From an uncultured SAR86 cluster bacterium (GTDB lineage Bacteria; Pseudomonadota; Gammaproteobacteria; Magnimaribacterales; D2472): a stretch of DNA of 64,000 nt. Below the pieces are notes generated by a model. That model was not told the DNA's origin. It worked only from the letters and a program-made list of their open reading frames with translations, and ran no database searches. Location: assembly GCA_902617045.1 (NCBI GenBank), contig CACMVA010000001.1, positions 185,519-249,518 of the forward strand, in the 5' to 3' direction. Every line of letters begins with the position of its first letter. The stretch's first letter is position 1. This document shows positions 48,475-58,088 of the stretch, piece after piece. A program made the translations under genes and the position numbers.

Positions 48475-49343
48475 AGATTATCTTTAAGCCTCTTATAAAG
48501 ACTGGATGTATCCCATTTCCCGCCTCCAGATTTTTGTATCTCTTTATAGTAATTGTTGATGATTTTGGTGACTTCTAAACTTATATTTTCATGCACTGCT
48601 TTTTTAATAACTATGTCTAAATCTTTTCTCATTAAATCTACAGCAAAACCATGATCGAATTCATCTTCAAGCATTGTGTGCCATCTATTTTCCATTTGCC
48701 ATGATTGAGCAGCTCCTTTAGAGATAACTTCTAAAACATCTTTAGAATTCAATCCTGCTTTTTCTGAGAAATGCATTCCTTCGGCTAAGCCCTGTAGAAG
48801 ACCAGCTATACAAATCTGATTTACCATTTTTGTTAATTGTCCTGATCCACTTTCTCCCATATATTTAATACACTTAGAGTAAGTCATTAAAATATCTTTT
48901 AATTCTTCATATAACTCAATTTTACCGCCAACCATAATTGAAAGTTGTCCAGATTCTGCTCCAGCCTGACCCCCAGATACAGGTGCATCCAGATAATTTA
49001 TATTCTTTGTACTAAGAAGTTCATTCATTTCTATAGCAAGATCAGCTGAAGTAGTTGTATGATCTACAATGCAAGAGCCTGGTTTTAAATGCTCTAAAGC
49101 TCCATCTTTTTCAGAAATAATTTCTCTTACATCGTTATCGTTACCAACACAAAGAAAAAGAATATCAGATACTTCTGATATTTCTTTTAGGGAGCTACAT
49201 TCAGATCCAGAATGTTTCTTTATCCAGCTTTTTGTTTTTTCAAATGAACGATTAAATACACTGACCTTGTGATGATTTGATAGATGTCCAGCCATTGGGA
49301 ATCCCATGATCCCTAGGCCTATAAAGCCAATGGCTTTATTCAT
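48471..49343 (-). CDS. 3-hydroxyisobutyrate/tartronate semialdehyde dehydrogenase family (beta-hydroxyacid dehydrogenase)
   Basis: IGFIGLGIMGFPMAGHL; DAPVSGGQAGAESGQLSIMVGG; QLTKMVNQICIAG. Confidence 0.92.
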   Translation of the reverse strand: MNKAIGFIGLGIMGFPMAGHLSNHHKVSVFNRSFEKTKSWIKKHSGSECSSLKEISEVSDILFLCVGNDNDVREIISEKDGALEHLKPGSCIVDHTTTSADLAIEMNELLSTKNINYLDAPVSGGQAGAESGQLSIMVGGKIELYEELKDILMTYSKCIKYMGESGSGQLTKMVNQICIAGLLQGLAEGMHFSEKAGLNSKDVLEVISKGAAQSWQMENRWHTMLEDEFDHGFAVDLMRKDLDIVIKKAVHENISLEVTKIINNYYKEIQKSGGGKWDTSSLYKRLKDNL

Positions 49344-49507
49344 ACTATAAAATCTTGTCTGTCTTTTTTGGCAGTTCTTTTAATGCCGTCTTTGGTTCGA
49401 TATTCTGCTGTGATACCTTTTGTGCCCTCAAAGTTTTTTAATAAAAGCATATAAATCGCCGACATCACGATCCACATTATTGGGACTATAATAATTGATT
49501 CAATCAT
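49340..49507 (-). CDS. 55-aa single-TM small protein coupled to downstream dehydrogenase
   Basis: Manual translation MIESIIIVPIMWIVMSAIYMLLLKNFEGTKGITAEYRTKDGIKRTAKKDRQDFIV*; ATGA stop/start overlap with gene starting 49343. Confidence 0.65.
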   Translation of the reverse strand: MIESIIIVPIMWIVMSAIYMLLLKNFEGTKGITAEYRTKDGIKRTAKKDRQDFIV

Positions 49508-49509
49508 AA

Positions 49510-50484
49510 TTATCCTTGCATTCTACTTTTGAATTCATCAAAAGCTAGCTCATATTCTGACTTTATTCTTCCAACAAGCTCAGCAACAGAAGGAGAATCT
49601 TTAATTCCACCAATTCCCTGTCCAGATCCCCATATGTCCTTCCAAGCCTTAGAGTCAGTGTTTCCACCAGAGCCAAAATTCATTGCTGACTTGTCTGCAT
49701 CTGGAAGATTATCAGGATCGAGGCCAGCATTTTTTATTGAGGGTTTAAGATAATTTCCTAAGACTCCAGTAAATAAAGAAGAATAGACTATGTCACTTGC
49801 CGCGCTCTCCTCTAACATTTTTTTATATCCTGGATCAGCATTTGCCTCTTCAGTGGCAATAAATCTTGTGCCTAAATATGCATAATCTGCGCCTAGAGCA
49901 ATTGCTGATGCTACAGAGTGACCATCACCAATTGAACCTGAAAGAATTATTGTTCCATCGAACCATTCTTTAACCTCTCTTACCAGTGCAAATGGTGACA
50001 AGGCTCCAGCATGACCGCCTGCACCAGCACAAACTAATATAAGTCCATCGACACCCTGCTCAGCTGCCTTTTGTGCATGTCTTACATTAATTACATCATG
50101 AAAAACCAAGCCTCCATAGCTATGAGCAGCATCTACAACTTCTGATGGTGGTCTTAAAGACGTAATAATTATAGGTACCTCATGTTTGACACAAGTTTCC
50201 ATATCTTGCATTAATCTATCGTTAGATCCATGACATATTTGGTTGACTGCAAAGGGAGCAACTTTTGCATCAGGATTTTGCTCTTGATATTCTGCAAGCT
50301 CAGTTTTTATTCTAACAATCCATTCGTCGAGTACATGTTGAGGTCTTGCGTTTAATGCAGGAAAAGATCCTACAATTCCTGCTTTACATTGTGCAATAAC
50401 TAAGTCTGGTCCTGAGACTAAAAATAGGGGTGCGCCAATGACTGGCATCACTAATTTATCTTTTAATTGAGTAGGAATAGTCAT
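49510..50484 (-). CDS. Nitronate monooxygenase-like (NMO/2-nitropropane dioxygenase family)
   Basis: MPVIGAPLFLVSGPDLVIAQCKAGIVGSFPALNARP; VCAGAGGHAG; SGSIGDGHSVASAIALGADYAYLGTRFIAT. Confidence 0.92.
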   Translation of the reverse strand: MTIPTQLKDKLVMPVIGAPLFLVSGPDLVIAQCKAGIVGSFPALNARPQHVLDEWIVRIKTELAEYQEQNPDAKVAPFAVNQICHGSNDRLMQDMETCVKHEVPIIITSLRPPSEVVDAAHSYGGLVFHDVINVRHAQKAAEQGVDGLILVCAGAGGHAGALSPFALVREVKEWFDGTIILSGSIGDGHSVASAIALGADYAYLGTRFIATEEANADPGYKKMLEESAASDIVYSSLFTGVLGNYLKPSIKNAGLDPDNLPDADKSAMNFGSGGNTDSKAWKDIWGSGQGIGGIKDSPSVAELVGRIKSEYELAFDEFKSRMQG

Positions 50485-50499
50485 ATTTTTTCTCCTTAA

Positions 50500-51768
50500 T
50501 TAATAGTCTATCGTCATATACACCAAAGACTTCAATCCCTCATCTAAAGCATCATCATTAACAGTGAAATAGGGTGAGTGATTGCCAGCTTGTTCAAGCT
50601 TGCCTGGATCATTAACACCAAGGAATATATATAGTCCAGGAATCTCCTGAGAAAAGTATGAAAAATCTTCAGCGCCAGTCCTTCTGGTTATTTCAGCAAA
50701 GTTTCCATTAGTCGCTTCAATTAAGGACTGTTTCATTCTCTCGCCCAAAGGAATATTGTTATACGTAACTGGATAAAAACCGCCAACATCAAACTCAACT
50801 TTAACTGATGCTCCTGTAGCAGTTTCAACTCCTTCAGCAATTTTTAATATGTCGTTATAAATTTCTTTTCTCAATTCTGGATCAAAAGTTCTGATAGTGC
50901 CCATCATTGTAGCTTCTTCTGGAATAATATTATTTCTTGTTCCTGCCTCGATCATACCAACGGAGACTACAGCAGGATTTCCAACAATATTAACTCTCCT
51001 GCTAACTATAGTATTAATTTGATTAATGAATTGACTTGAAGCCATAATAGGGTCAATACCCTCCCAAGGTCTTGAGCCATGTGATTGAACACCCTTAATT
51101 GTTACTCTCCACGCCGAAGCTGCTGCCATTGCTGGGCCTGGTGCAAACCCAACATAACCATGAGGCGCATTTGATACATGAAGACCAAATATCACTTCAG
51201 GATTGTATCTTTCAAAGATTCCCTCCTCTAACATCATTTTTGCACCACCATTCTCACCCTCTGGAGGACCTTCTTCTGCTGGTTGGAAGATGAACATGAT
51301 ACTTCCTTTGAGTTGATCTTTGTTTTTAGAAAAAAATTCAGCTACGCCCATAAGAATTGCAACATGAGCATCATGACCACATGCATGCATGACACCAACT
51401 TCATTACCCATATATGTTGTCTTAACCTTTGAGGCATATGGCAAGCCAGTTTTTTCAACCACAGGCAATGCATCCATGTCAGCTCTTATAGCAATAGTTG
51501 GGCCTGGAAGATCACCAGTTAGAAATCCTACAACTCCGGTATATGCGATGCCAGTTTCAACATCCATTCCTAATGAAGTTAAATGATCAGCAACTTTTTT
51601 TGCTGTTCTGAATTCTCTGTTACCTAATTCAGGATTTTCATGTATATCATGACGCCATTCAATGACCTTATTCATTAGGTAATCGAGATCTTGTTCAAGA
51701 ATTTGTTTTAAATTTGCGTCAATGTTGAAGGAAAAAAATACTAAAATTGTAATTAAGGTTTTTTTCAT
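50500..51768 (-). CDS. M20 family amidohydrolase (hippurate hydrolase-like), secreted
   Basis: WRHDIHENPELGNREF; IRADMDALPV; MHACGHDAHVAILMG; FIFQPAEEGP. Confidence 0.93.
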   Translation of the reverse strand: MKKTLITILVFFSFNIDANLKQILEQDLDYLMNKVIEWRHDIHENPELGNREFRTAKKVADHLTSLGMDVETGIAYTGVVGFLTGDLPGPTIAIRADMDALPVVEKTGLPYASKVKTTYMGNEVGVMHACGHDAHVAILMGVAEFFSKNKDQLKGSIMFIFQPAEEGPPEGENGGAKMMLEEGIFERYNPEVIFGLHVSNAPHGYVGFAPGPAMAAASAWRVTIKGVQSHGSRPWEGIDPIMASSQFINQINTIVSRRVNIVGNPAVVSVGMIEAGTRNNIIPEEATMMGTIRTFDPELRKEIYNDILKIAEGVETATGASVKVEFDVGGFYPVTYNNIPLGERMKQSLIEATNGNFAEITRRTGAEDFSYFSQEIPGLYIFLGVNDPGKLEQAGNHSPYFTVNDDALDEGLKSLVYMTIDY

Positions 51769-51796
51769 AAATTAATTATAAATTAAGTTATTGTTA

Positions 51797-52666
51797 TTAT
51801 GAATTGCCCATTGCTTCAAGGATTTGTAGCAGCAAGTTTATAATATCCAGATAGAGTATAAACGCCATTTCAAGTGCAGTCGACCAGTCATTTTTATCAT
51901 AAATACTAGACTGCGTTTTAATATAATGAAAATCATATAAAAGAAATAAAGAAAAAAGAATTGCTCCAAAAATTGCAGATCTTCTCACAGCCTTTCTGCT
52001 AAATTCCTTATAAAAACGCGCAAAATTAAAAATCAATAATCCTAGTAAAGATATTATTAAAATGTTTCCAAATAAAGAGCTTTCGGAGAAAGATACAAAG
52101 TCGCCATAACCTATAAAACCCGTAATAAGTGTTACAACAAGGACTATTTTAAGAGCGGTAAATCCGTCATTTTCATCCATATCAAGCATTATCAGCGCGA
52201 GAAGAGGACCAAAGAATAAACTAGTTAGAGTGAACAAGGTCATTCCAACCCAAAGGTTAATAGAATCAACTGAAGTTATAAATGTCGTTGCAAATAAACA
52301 CCCCATCCATAGCCAGAACAGCAACCCAACGCCCCACGATGATCCCATCGGGGAATGTATGTAACCCATCTTTAATAATTCAATAACTTCATCCTGATTT
52401 TTAGCAACTTCGTAAAGGACCGTGTCTTTATCTTCATATTTTTCCATTGGTTTTGGAAAATCTTTCTTTGTTTCTAAATAAGGAATCAAATCTAATTTAC
52501 CTTTCATGTTGACTGAGCCCCTAAATAACAGTCCCATAAAAGTTGTGTTATTTTCATATGCTTTTTTTGCTCTATTAAGGCAATAAAAGCACATCATCAA
52601 AACTATTCCTAGTTGTGCTGAGAGTATTACAAGTGTTTTAAATATTAGAGAAGTTTCTACAAACAT
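51797..52666 (-). CDS. Divergent Bax-inhibitor-1-like multi-TM protein with soluble insertion
   Basis: 7-8 TM; C-terminal ALEMAFILYLDIINLLLQILEAMGNS resembles BI-1 family YLDxINLFxxLL tail. Confidence 0.6.
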   Translation of the reverse strand: MFVETSLIFKTLVILSAQLGIVLMMCFYCLNRAKKAYENNTTFMGLLFRGSVNMKGKLDLIPYLETKKDFPKPMEKYEDKDTVLYEVAKNQDEVIELLKMGYIHSPMGSSWGVGLLFWLWMGCLFATTFITSVDSINLWVGMTLFTLTSLFFGPLLALIMLDMDENDGFTALKIVLVVTLITGFIGYGDFVSFSESSLFGNILIISLLGLLIFNFARFYKEFSRKAVRRSAIFGAILFSLFLLYDFHYIKTQSSIYDKNDWSTALEMAFILYLDIINLLLQILEAMGNS

Positions 52667-52723
52667 ATATAGACCATATCATAGGATTTTTACAATATGT
52701 TTTTATTTAAGTATAAATTCTGA

Positions 52724-53224
52724 TTACTTTTTAAAAAAAGCTACTGAGTGATCTTCATATCTTCTATTTCCAATTTTTTTAAAACCAAAATCCTCATGGA
52801 ACTTTATGGATATTAAATTTTCTGGATTTGTGTTTACTTCACAACATAGCGGTATTTCTTTTGTAATAGCAACTTTTTCAATAAGCTCATAAAAACTTTT
52901 TCCAATACCCTGTCGTCTAAATGAATCTTTTATAGCTATTCTATCAATATAAAGAAATTTGGATTCTGTGTTATTAAAAAATTTATAGTTAGGTGAATCA
53001 TAAGAGGATTTCTCTCTGAAGCATATGATGAATCCTTTTATTTCGTTATCTTTTTCTACATAAAATTGATACGAACTAAGTTGTATTAATTGTCTAAGGT
53101 ACTCTATTGAACTCAAGCTTCCAACCTCTGGAGTATTTTCTTGATTAAGTATAAAAATTTTCTCTAAAAATTCTTGGCTTAGTTTTGAAGGAAAATTGTG
53201 AATTTCATGACGAAACTGATTCAT
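52724..53224 (-). CDS. GNAT family N-acetyltransferase
   Basis: FLYIDRIAIKDSFRRQGIGKSFYELIEKVA; CCEVNTNPENLISIKFHEDFGFKKIG. Confidence 0.9.
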   Translation of the reverse strand: MNQFRHEIHNFPSKLSQEFLEKIFILNQENTPEVGSLSSIEYLRQLIQLSSYQFYVEKDNEIKGFIICFREKSSYDSPNYKFFNNTESKFLYIDRIAIKDSFRRQGIGKSFYELIEKVAITKEIPLCCEVNTNPENLISIKFHEDFGFKKIGNRRYEDHSVAFFKK

Positions 53225-53227
53225 TCA

Positions 53228-53914
53228 TCAAGAATCAAGTTCATTTATTGCGTCATCAATCTTTTTATGTATTTCAGCTATGTACAGCTCTTTTGTCATC
53301 GAATAAGCTGGATGCCCCATTGTCGATAGATCTTTTGCTTTTTCAAGAGCGACTTTCATCAATTTATCTGATTCAACAACTTCATCCATAAGACCAGCAT
53401 CTATTGCATCCTCTAGTGTATACATTTCAGCGCTCAGAACTGCTCTATATTTATGAGATTGAGCTACTCTAAATTTAATGAGCTCTAATATAGGTAGAGG
53501 TATGACCATATTTGTTCTCATTTCATTAGCCCCAAGCATGAAGTCGCCTTTGACACCTATTCTATAGTCACAACAGCATAATAAAAAAGTTCCCAGAGCA
53601 ATGCCATGACCTGAACATGCTGCAATAACGGGTCTTGGAAATGCAAATATTCTTGATAAGAGCTTAAAGCCATTTATGGTCATATTTTGAATAAGTTCCA
53701 TATCTCCACCTTGTATAGTTTTGAGATCAAATCCAGCAGAAAACATACCCTCTCTACCTGTAATTATCAGGCATCCCTCTTCGGTAGGAACATTATCTAG
53801 ACATTCATTTATATGCTGTGACATTTCTGGAGAGAAAACGTTTGCCTTACCATCATCTAAAGTTAGTATTGATACGTTCTCTTCTTTCTTAAGTGTAGCT
53901 AGTTTTTCTGACAT
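53228..53914 (-). CDS. Enoyl-CoA hydratase/isomerase family (crotonase)
   Basis: Start refined to MSEKLATLKKEENVSILTLDDGKANVFSPEM (53914); GREGMFSAGFDLKTI; AACSGHGIALGTFLLCCCDYRIG. Confidence 0.9.
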   Translation of the reverse strand: MSEKLATLKKEENVSILTLDDGKANVFSPEMSQHINECLDNVPTEEGCLIITGREGMFSAGFDLKTIQGGDMELIQNMTINGFKLLSRIFAFPRPVIAACSGHGIALGTFLLCCCDYRIGVKGDFMLGANEMRTNMVIPLPILELIKFRVAQSHKYRAVLSAEMYTLEDAIDAGLMDEVVESDKLMKVALEKAKDLSTMGHPAYSMTKELYIAEIHKKIDDAINELDS

Positions 53915-53945
53915 AATATAATTTTCTTTTAAAGGAAATTTTATC

Positions 53946-55772
53946 ATGATTAAAAAAATTCTTAAGCTTACTAGAAATCTTTTATTAGTTACTTTAGGGG
54001 TTGGGTCTCTATATTTAATAAATCTTTTTTTTATGAAGCCCTTCTCTATTGATCATTTTTTAGCAAAAGAGCTAATTCTTGATCTTACAAGTTCACCTGA
54101 AGAGTTAACATATGTTGGAGTATTAGATGACTATAATTGGCTGACGAATCATAACTCTAAATTATCAATTCCAAAAGAAACCGATATCGACGACGGAATA
54201 GAGCATACTGAAAAAACTATTAAAACCTTATATAAGTATGACGACTCGAGACTATCCGATACTCAAAAAAGTACAAAGAAAATTGCAATTTTTGATTATG
54301 AAAATCATTTAAGAGAACTTAGAGATTTTCCTTATTTAGACTATCCACTTAATCAAATTGGAGGAATTCATTTAAATACCATTGAGTTTATGAATGATGT
54401 ACATCCTATTAGGAAAAAGTCTGAAGCAGACGATTTTATAAAAAGGACAGATTTAATAAAGGAAGTGTATGAAGGAGTTCTTGCCGACCTTGAAAAACAA
54501 GCTAAAAGTGGTATTTATCCGCCTGAATTTGTATATGGTCATGTAATTAAACAGCTTGATGAATTTATAGAATATTCGAATGAAGAACATCCACTTTATA
54601 CTCAATTTATGTCAAAGATAAATCAATTGGATTTAAATCAAGAAGATGTAAATTATTTTGAAAATGAAATAAAAAGATCCATTAGTGAAAGTGTTACGCC
54701 GGGTTTTAAAGTTTTAAGAGATTTTATGATAAGAACTCAAAAATATGCTAATAAAAATCATGGGGTATGGTCTCAACCTGGAGGAGATGAGTACTATAAA
54801 TTGAAAATAAGAACTTTCACTACAACAGATTATTCTCCAGAGGAAATTCATCAAATAGGGCTAAGTGAAGTTAAACGGATTTCTGAAAGAATGAGATACA
54901 TTCTTTCATCTCTTGGATATGACGAGAGTAAGTCTGTTGGAGAAATAATGAATGAATTAAATGAGAATCCAGATTTCTTGTATGCAGATACCCCAGACAG
55001 AAAAGAAATAGTTGTTAAAGACTATACAGAAATGGTTGAAGAAGCTTATGAAGTAATGAAAGATTATTTCCATACTATGCCAAAGTCAAAGGTCATAGTA
55101 AAAGCTGTTCCTGAGTACTCTGAAAGGACTGCAGCTGGAGGGTATTATCAGTCGCCAGCGCTTGACGGAAGTAGGCCTGGTGTATTTTATGCAAATCTAT
55201 ACGATATAAAGCAGACACCAACCTATAGCATGAGAACTTTGGCTTATCATGAAGCAACACCTGGACACCATCACCAAATAGCACATTCTCTTGAAAATGA
55301 AGATTTAACTCTCTATAGACGGTTTGGATACTACACTTCTGCTTTCGCAGAGGGATGGGCTCTTTACTCTGAAATTTTAGCTCTTGAAGCAGGTTTGGCT
55401 GAAGATCCATATGACGAATTGGGAATTCTGCAAAGCGAACTTTTTAGAGCAGTTAGATTAGTGGTTGATACCGGAATGCACTATAAAAGATGGACTCGTG
55501 AAGAAGCAATGAAGTACATGAAAACAAAAACAGGAATGTCAGATACAGAAGTTAGAGTCGAGATTGAAAGATATATTGTTTGGCCAGGGCAAGCGCTAAG
55601 CTATAAAGTTGGTATGATCAAAATACTCGAACTCAGAGAAAAAGCTATGAGCGAGCTTGGTGATAAATTTAATATAAAAGATTTCCACTCAGCTGTTCTA
55701 GATCATGGAAATCCTCCTCTCTTTATTGTTGAGGAGATGGTAAATAATATGATTAAAGAAAATTTGAACTAG
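53946..55772 (+). CDS. DUF885 family protein (putative metallopeptidase), membrane anchored
   Basis: N-terminal TM; LAYHEATPGHHHQIAHSLE; FAEGWALYSEILALEAGL. Confidence 0.92.
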   Translation: MIKKILKLTRNLLLVTLGVGSLYLINLFFMKPFSIDHFLAKELILDLTSSPEELTYVGVLDDYNWLTNHNSKLSIPKETDIDDGIEHTEKTIKTLYKYDDSRLSDTQKSTKKIAIFDYENHLRELRDFPYLDYPLNQIGGIHLNTIEFMNDVHPIRKKSEADDFIKRTDLIKEVYEGVLADLEKQAKSGIYPPEFVYGHVIKQLDEFIEYSNEEHPLYTQFMSKINQLDLNQEDVNYFENEIKRSISESVTPGFKVLRDFMIRTQKYANKNHGVWSQPGGDEYYKLKIRTFTTTDYSPEEIHQIGLSEVKRISERMRYILSSLGYDESKSVGEIMNELNENPDFLYADTPDRKEIVVKDYTEMVEEAYEVMKDYFHTMPKSKVIVKAVPEYSERTAAGGYYQSPALDGSRPGVFYANLYDIKQTPTYSMRTLAYHEATPGHHHQIAHSLENEDLTLYRRFGYYTSAFAEGWALYSEILALEAGLAEDPYDELGILQSELFRAVRLVVDTGMHYKRWTREEAMKYMKTKTGMSDTEVRVEIERYIVWPGQALSYKVGMIKILELREKAMSELGDKFNIKDFHSAVLDHGNPPLFIVEEMVNNMIKENLN

Positions 55773-56371
55773 TATTTTTCAGGATATTTTGCAGTAAAAA
55801 CCCTGTAATAGGCCTTAAGATCGCTAATATCTTTCATATTGTCACCTGTAGGTGTAAAAGCCTTACCAAGAAGTATTTCTTTTTTTGCAAAATCTAGAGA
55901 TGCTGGAATTATTTTAGTATTTAATTCTTTTGCTATTCTTAAGAATCCTGTTTTCCATTCCTTTACTTTTGAACGGGTTCCTTCAGGAGATATTCCAATT
56001 AAGGAACTATTAATGTCTTTGATCTGATTAATTGCATCTTTAATTATCCCTCCAGGTTTGTTTCTATCAACGGGTATTCCCCCCATGTATCTCAAAAAAG
56101 CTCCAAGCCCATACTTAAATGCAGTATGTTTACCAATAAATGTAACTTTTGCATCCAGTCCAGCAATTGCTGCAACCCCTAGAATCCCATCCCAGTTTGA
56201 CGTATGTGGAGCAACAATTACTACAAGTTTTTTTTCATTAAATTCATCTGAAATTTTTCCATGAACCTTCCATCCAAGAGAGGTTAAAACAAATCTACCC
56301 AGCCATTGAAGCGCTTTTGGTCGGTATGCCCGAAAACTTTTCGGAATTTGTGAGCTTGAAACACTTTTCAT
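55769..56371 (-). CDS. 1-acyl-sn-glycerol-3-phosphate acyltransferase-like (PlsC family)
   Basis: VVIVAPHTSNWDGILGVAAI; GGIPVDRNKPGGI; GISPEGTRSKVKEWKTGFLRIA. Confidence 0.92.
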   Translation of the reverse strand: MKSVSSSQIPKSFRAYRPKALQWLGRFVLTSLGWKVHGKISDEFNEKKLVVIVAPHTSNWDGILGVAAIAGLDAKVTFIGKHTAFKYGLGAFLRYMGGIPVDRNKPGGIIKDAINQIKDINSSLIGISPEGTRSKVKEWKTGFLRIAKELNTKIIPASLDFAKKEILLGKAFTPTGDNMKDISDLKAYYRVFTAKYPEKY

Positions 56372-56373
56372 TT

Positions 56374-57069
56374 TTAAACAGCAGTTTTATTTAATTTATC
56401 CTTAATAAAATATGGCAAATATATTGAATAGCAAACAATTACAGCAAGAATATAGATATCAATCATGTGGTATGGCGCTTCTCTCATAAAACCTGTTACA
56501 TTTAAACCGGGTGGTTTTTCCATAACATACCAATAATTTGCTGGCGGTCCAAGTAAATAATTAATTGGGTACATCAAAATTAAGAAGAAAGTTAACACAA
56601 ATAGAACTCTGTGCACATCTTTAAAGTAAGGTCTTTGATTATCAATTATCATTGCATAACTTACGCCAAGTAAAATCATTGAGTGACCAACCATATGACG
56701 AACATAATCAATATGTGGGAATGAATATAAAACATCAGGAGTTAATATAGCCATGCCTGCTCCGGAAATCCCAGCAAAAAAAGCAAAGATAAAAAACTCT
56801 CTTCTCTGAGTTATAAAATAAAGCATGATAGATGCGCAAGAAAAATCACATAGGTGAAGAGGTAATCCTAGTTTTATTTGTTGAGTATACCCCTCCCTAT
56901 AAAAATCCAAACCTTGGTTTATTAGGATAAAAATGAAAATTGCAGCTATTACAAGTTTTTTCCATATATCACTCTTGTTCACAACAAATTTCGGTAAATA
57001 AACAATCATAGCAATGCATGCTATGGCAAAAATGATATGAGAAGTATCTGATAAGCTAAATTCTGTCAT
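56374..57069 (-). CDS. TIGR02206/YwaF-like integral membrane protein
   Basis: LPLHLCDFSCASIMLYFIT; HMVGHSMILLGVSYAM; YPINYLLGPPANYWYVMEKP. Confidence 0.85.
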   Translation of the reverse strand: MTEFSLSDTSHIIFAIACIAMIVYLPKFVVNKSDIWKKLVIAAIFIFILINQGLDFYREGYTQQIKLGLPLHLCDFSCASIMLYFITQRREFFIFAFFAGISGAGMAILTPDVLYSFPHIDYVRHMVGHSMILLGVSYAMIIDNQRPYFKDVHRVLFVLTFFLILMYPINYLLGPPANYWYVMEKPPGLNVTGFMREAPYHMIDIYILAVIVCYSIYLPYFIKDKLNKTAV

Positions 57070-57077
57070 TATAAGTA

Positions 57078-58088
57078 TTAGGCGTAAATTTTGCCGAAAT
57101 CATTATTAAGAAAATCATCCCAAGACAAAGATTCTTGTCTTGTAAAACCTTTATTTGTAATCTTACCATCAAGAAACATTTTAAGAGCGCTACATACGCC
57201 AGAGGCAGTCGTTAATTGAATGGCGCTGAATTTTTCATCTCCGTATATTTTTCTTAAATAGGTTTTCTCTTGTAAAACTCCGTCGATAAGTCCTATAACT
57301 TTTACAAAAAATATTATTACGTCATTTTTTGTCCTTGGGACTTCTTTATCGAAAAGCTTCTCTAAGACATCCTTATTCTTCTTCAAGTGAAGATCGTTAA
57401 ACAAAAATTTCATGTGATTTAAATGGCCTGGATATCTAATTGTCTTATATGAAAGATTTTGAACTTCTCCTTCAAAAGTCTCACACATGGTGGCACATCC
57501 TCCGCTTGTATTAAAGGCTTCAAAGCTTTCGCCCTCAATAACAATTTTTTCAGCTCCCTCTAATGGCATAACCTTTACTGATTTTCCTTCATAAATTGCA
57601 TCGGCTTCATTGCAATATTCATTAATTAATCCGTTTGTTGACCAACTTAAGTAATAGCTCATTTCATTAGTTGTAAATCTTGGTAAAGCTCCAACTCTCA
57701 TTAGAACTTCATTTACAGAATCGAATTGATTCATCATACCAGCTGCACAAATATTAATGGCTCCTGGAGCAAGGCCACACTGTGGCATTAAAATATTTTC
57801 TGATTTTAGTGATCTAATGTATTCTGTCGTTTCAACATCTTCAGTGAGATCAAAGTAAGCAATACCATTTTCTGCTGCTACGCTTGCAATGTTTTTGTTT
57901 ACTGCAAATGGTCCTGCTGAAATTACTGCATCAACTCCTTTTAAAAAATCTTCTACCTGTGAAATATCGTTTGCATCGAAACCATCTTCTATATCGCCCT
58001 GCTTTAAGTCATAGTCCTTTTTAAGTAGTTGCTTTAATGCCCAACCTATATTTCCACTACCAACAATTGCAATTTTAGCTTTCATCAA
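57078..58088 (-). CDS. Saccharopine dehydrogenase family / L-lysine 6-dehydrogenase-like
   Basis: IAIVGSGNIGWALKQLL; MPQCGLAPGAINI; NGLINEYCNEADAI; FEAFNTSGGCATMCETFEG..YKTIRYPGHLNHMKFL. Confidence 0.87.
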   Translation of the reverse strand: MMKAKIAIVGSGNIGWALKQLLKKDYDLKQGDIEDGFDANDISQVEDFLKGVDAVISAGPFAVNKNIASVAAENGIAYFDLTEDVETTEYIRSLKSENILMPQCGLAPGAINICAAGMMNQFDSVNEVLMRVGALPRFTTNEMSYYLSWSTNGLINEYCNEADAIYEGKSVKVMPLEGAEKIVIEGESFEAFNTSGGCATMCETFEGEVQNLSYKTIRYPGHLNHMKFLFNDLHLKKNKDVLEKLFDKEVPRTKNDVIIFFVKVIGLIDGVLQEKTYLRKIYGDEKFSAIQLTTASGVCSALKMFLDGKITNKGFTRQESLSWDDFLNNDFGKIYA

